Notes under the pieces: model-generated
The model's input: only the letters and a program-made list of their open reading frames with translations
Told to the model about the DNA's origin: nothing
The model's database searches: none
NCBI GenBank assembly: GCA_902529115.1
Contig: CABZVB010000003.1
Coordinates: 1-64,000, forward strand
Length of the DNA stretch: 64,000 nucleotides
Source of the DNA: an uncultured Balneola sp.
Lineage (GTDB): Bacteria > Bacteroidota > Rhodothermia > Balneolales > Balneolaceae
Direction: 5' to 3'
Part shown: positions 63,198 through 64,000 of the stretch, in pieces
Position numbering within the stretch: the stretch's first letter is position 1
Layout of the letters: each line of letters starts with the position of its first letter
Made by a program: the position numbers and the translations under genes

Positions 63198-63386
63198 TTA
63201 TTTATTTTTCCTACTATTCCCAAACCTGCTAAAATCACCCATACCATCATAATCATTTGTATCTAAATGGGAATAGTATTGGGAATTTTTTTGATCACTT
63301 TTTTCTTCCTTATCAAAAATAAATAAACCAGAAATGAAAGTTATGATCACAATGATACCTATTATAAGTATTAAATTAGTGATCAT
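63198..63386 (-). CDS. 62-residue single-pass membrane protein
   Basis: 62 residues: a helix (NLILIIGIIVIITFISGLFI, residues ~4-23) followed by a charged, Asp/Ser/Tyr-rich cytoplasmic tail (DKEEKSDQKNSQYYSHLDTN, DYDGMGDFSRFGNSRKNK). The ATG (63384-63386) shares bases with the TGA of the 38-residue gene upstream (ATGA), so translation is coupled. Not a family I recognise. Confidence 0.65.
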   Translation of the reverse strand: MITNLILIIGIIVIITFISGLFIFDKEEKSDQKNSQYYSHLDTNDYDGMGDFSRFGNSRKNK

Positions 63387-63499
63387 TTTTTTGGTCCATT
63401 GTCTTTTTCATTCAGATTACGAAATTCATAAATAGTGATTCCAAAACCAAGAATGAATAAGAAAGTGACAAAAATTCCAATGACAAATACATTACTCAT
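63383..63499 (-). CDS. 38-residue single-pass membrane protein
   Basis: 38 residues from ATG 63499: one helix (VFVIGIFVTFLFILGFGITI, ~4-23) and a charged tail (YEFRNLNEKDNGPKK). It overlaps the 67-residue gene by eight bases (ATGAGTAA) and the 62-residue gene by ATGA. Coupling on both sides argues that it is a real gene in spite of its size. Its shape recalls the small helix subunits of respiratory complexes, but no sequence link can be claimed. Confidence 0.6.
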   Translation of the reverse strand: MSNVFVIGIFVTFLFILGFGITIYEFRNLNEKDNGPKK

Positions 63500-63695
63500 T
63501 ATTTTTCCTTTCTATCTTATACTGTATCACGAGATTTTTAAGATAGTTACCGAATCCAAGCAAAGATGGAACCCATAATCCAATAAATACACCTTCTTCT
63601 TTGTACCCGTTAAACCAAAAGTAGATTGAGACTGCCATAGACAATGCAGCTGATAATAGAATGAATATGTCTGAAGTCTTTATAAGCTTGTTCAT
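63492..63695 (-). CDS. 67-residue two-helix membrane protein
   Basis: 67 residues with two helices (DIFILLSAALSMAVSIYFWF; GVFIGLWVPSLLGFGNYL) separated by NGYKEE, ending in a basic tail (KNLVIQYKIERKNNE). It is the first gene of the four-gene cluster and has a good ATG at 63695. Small proteins with a GLWVPSLL-like second helix occur in other marine bacteria as far as I remember, but the function is unknown. Confidence 0.7.
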   Translation of the reverse strand: MNKLIKTSDIFILLSAALSMAVSIYFWFNGYKEEGVFIGLWVPSLLGFGNYLKNLVIQYKIERKNNE

Positions 63696-63803
63696 TATTG
63701 TATTTAATTTGAGTCGTATTTTATATTATAATTCAATACCTCCAGTTTTAGTTCCGATATGTATGAAATACTCTTTGGTATAGACTACAAGTAAATAAAC
63801 TAA

Positions 63804-63835
63804 AAAAGGCGCCCGCATGTAGTGCAGTCACCTTC
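63804..63835 (-). terminator. Terminator after the tRNA gene
   Basis: On the minus strand a nine-pair stem with one mismatch (AAGGTGACTGC and GCGGGCGCCTT arms) is followed by T6, just downstream of the tRNA. Confidence 0.7.
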
Positions 63836-63842
63836 AAAAAAG

Positions 63843-63916
63843 TAGCGTGGGACGGAATTGAACCGTCGACCTCACGATTATGAGTCGTGCGCTCTAACCA
63901 TCTGAGCTACCACGCC
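63843..63916 (-). tRNA. tRNA with CAT anticodon (Met, or Ile2 if lysidine-modified)
   Basis: Minus-strand cloverleaf: acceptor GGCGTGG pairs with CCACGCT (first pair G-U), D-arm GCTCAGATGGTTAGAGC, anticodon stem CACGA/TCGTG around CTCATAA with anticodon CAT, T-arm ACGGTTCAATTCCGT. Length 74 with discriminator A and no encoded CCA. The first pair is G-U, not the C-A mismatch of initiator tRNA, so it is elongator Met or Ile2. Confidence 0.93.
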
Positions 63917-64000
63917 AAGAATATGCTATAAAGATAAGGCTTTCCTAGCATTTACATAAAGTTTTTTCTAAAGCCTTTCCACATTCATGGCCTTAGTTTA

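Overview
The window looks like a chromosome segment from a Bacteroidota-type bacterium, most likely the marine Balneola/Rhodothermus side of that superphylum. The reasons are a PorZ-like type IX secretion (T9SS) protein with a C-terminal sorting-type domain, a SusC/FecA-type TonB-dependent receptor, a BatA-like protein, secreted S9 dipeptidyl peptidase, DUF4199, DUF2007 and MauE/DoxX-type proteins, a single-chain glycyl-tRNA synthetase, a Tgt without the usual zinc cysteines, moderate-to-low G+C and few Shine-Dalgarno sites. This placement is inference from gene families; no 16S rRNA is present. I see no rRNA, CRISPR array, insertion sequence, prophage or plasmid functions.

Layout. 0-7.4 kb: propionyl-CoA-type carboxyltransferase with a frame break at its N terminus, an unknown acidic protein, a divergent ABC ATPase whose start codon overlaps that of the unknown gene, M29 aminopeptidase, ALDH7-type aldehyde dehydrogenase and a SpoU/TrmH rRNA methyltransferase. 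7.4-7.8 kb holds the decayed N-terminus of a PIN-PhoH gene. 7.8-16 kb: S9 peptidase, glutamate racemase, TonB receptor and a large FG-GAP-type lipoprotein. 16-25.3 kb: co-oriented run of BatA-like protein, small membrane protein, HflX, CBS protein, large TPR protein and AroA. 25.5-29 kb: Hsp20, DnaK and TsaD. 29-32 kb: an AT-rich group with SBF transporter, acyltransferase and Cu/Zn SOD lipoprotein. 32-41.5 kb: GlyRS, archaeal/fungal-type Asd, TIGR01777 epimerase, CdsA group, membrane proteins, thioesterase and AccA.

41.6-50.3 kb is an envelope glycan region: dolichol-phosphate-mannose-synthase-like GT2, a canonical polyprenyl-phosphate sugar transferase, then (past a convergent tgt) a three-gene operon of PorZ, a GT2 glycosyltransferase and a GT2 fused to a degenerate sugar-phosphate transferase. 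The physical coupling of a T9SS attachment-complex protein to glycosyltransferases suggests synthesis of the glycolipid on which T9SS cargo is anchored. A queuosine-precursor transporter follows, and together with tgt suggests queuine/preQ salvage.

51-64 kb: TetR-UbiB pair, HflC/HflK, the remains of a PP2C/SpoIIE phosphatase carrying three in-frame stops, MscS channel, bacilliredoxin, Mn/Fe SOD, DUF429 protein, AspRS, a LuxR-type regulator whose receiver lacks the phospho-acceptor aspartate, a TACGTA-rich inverted repeat plus a possible small RNA, and a translationally coupled cluster of four tiny membrane proteins (67, 38, 62 and 41 aa) ending beside a CAT-anticodon tRNA. The small-protein cluster, the PorZ-glycosyltransferase operon and the pseudo-receiver region are the best candidates for undescribed biology.
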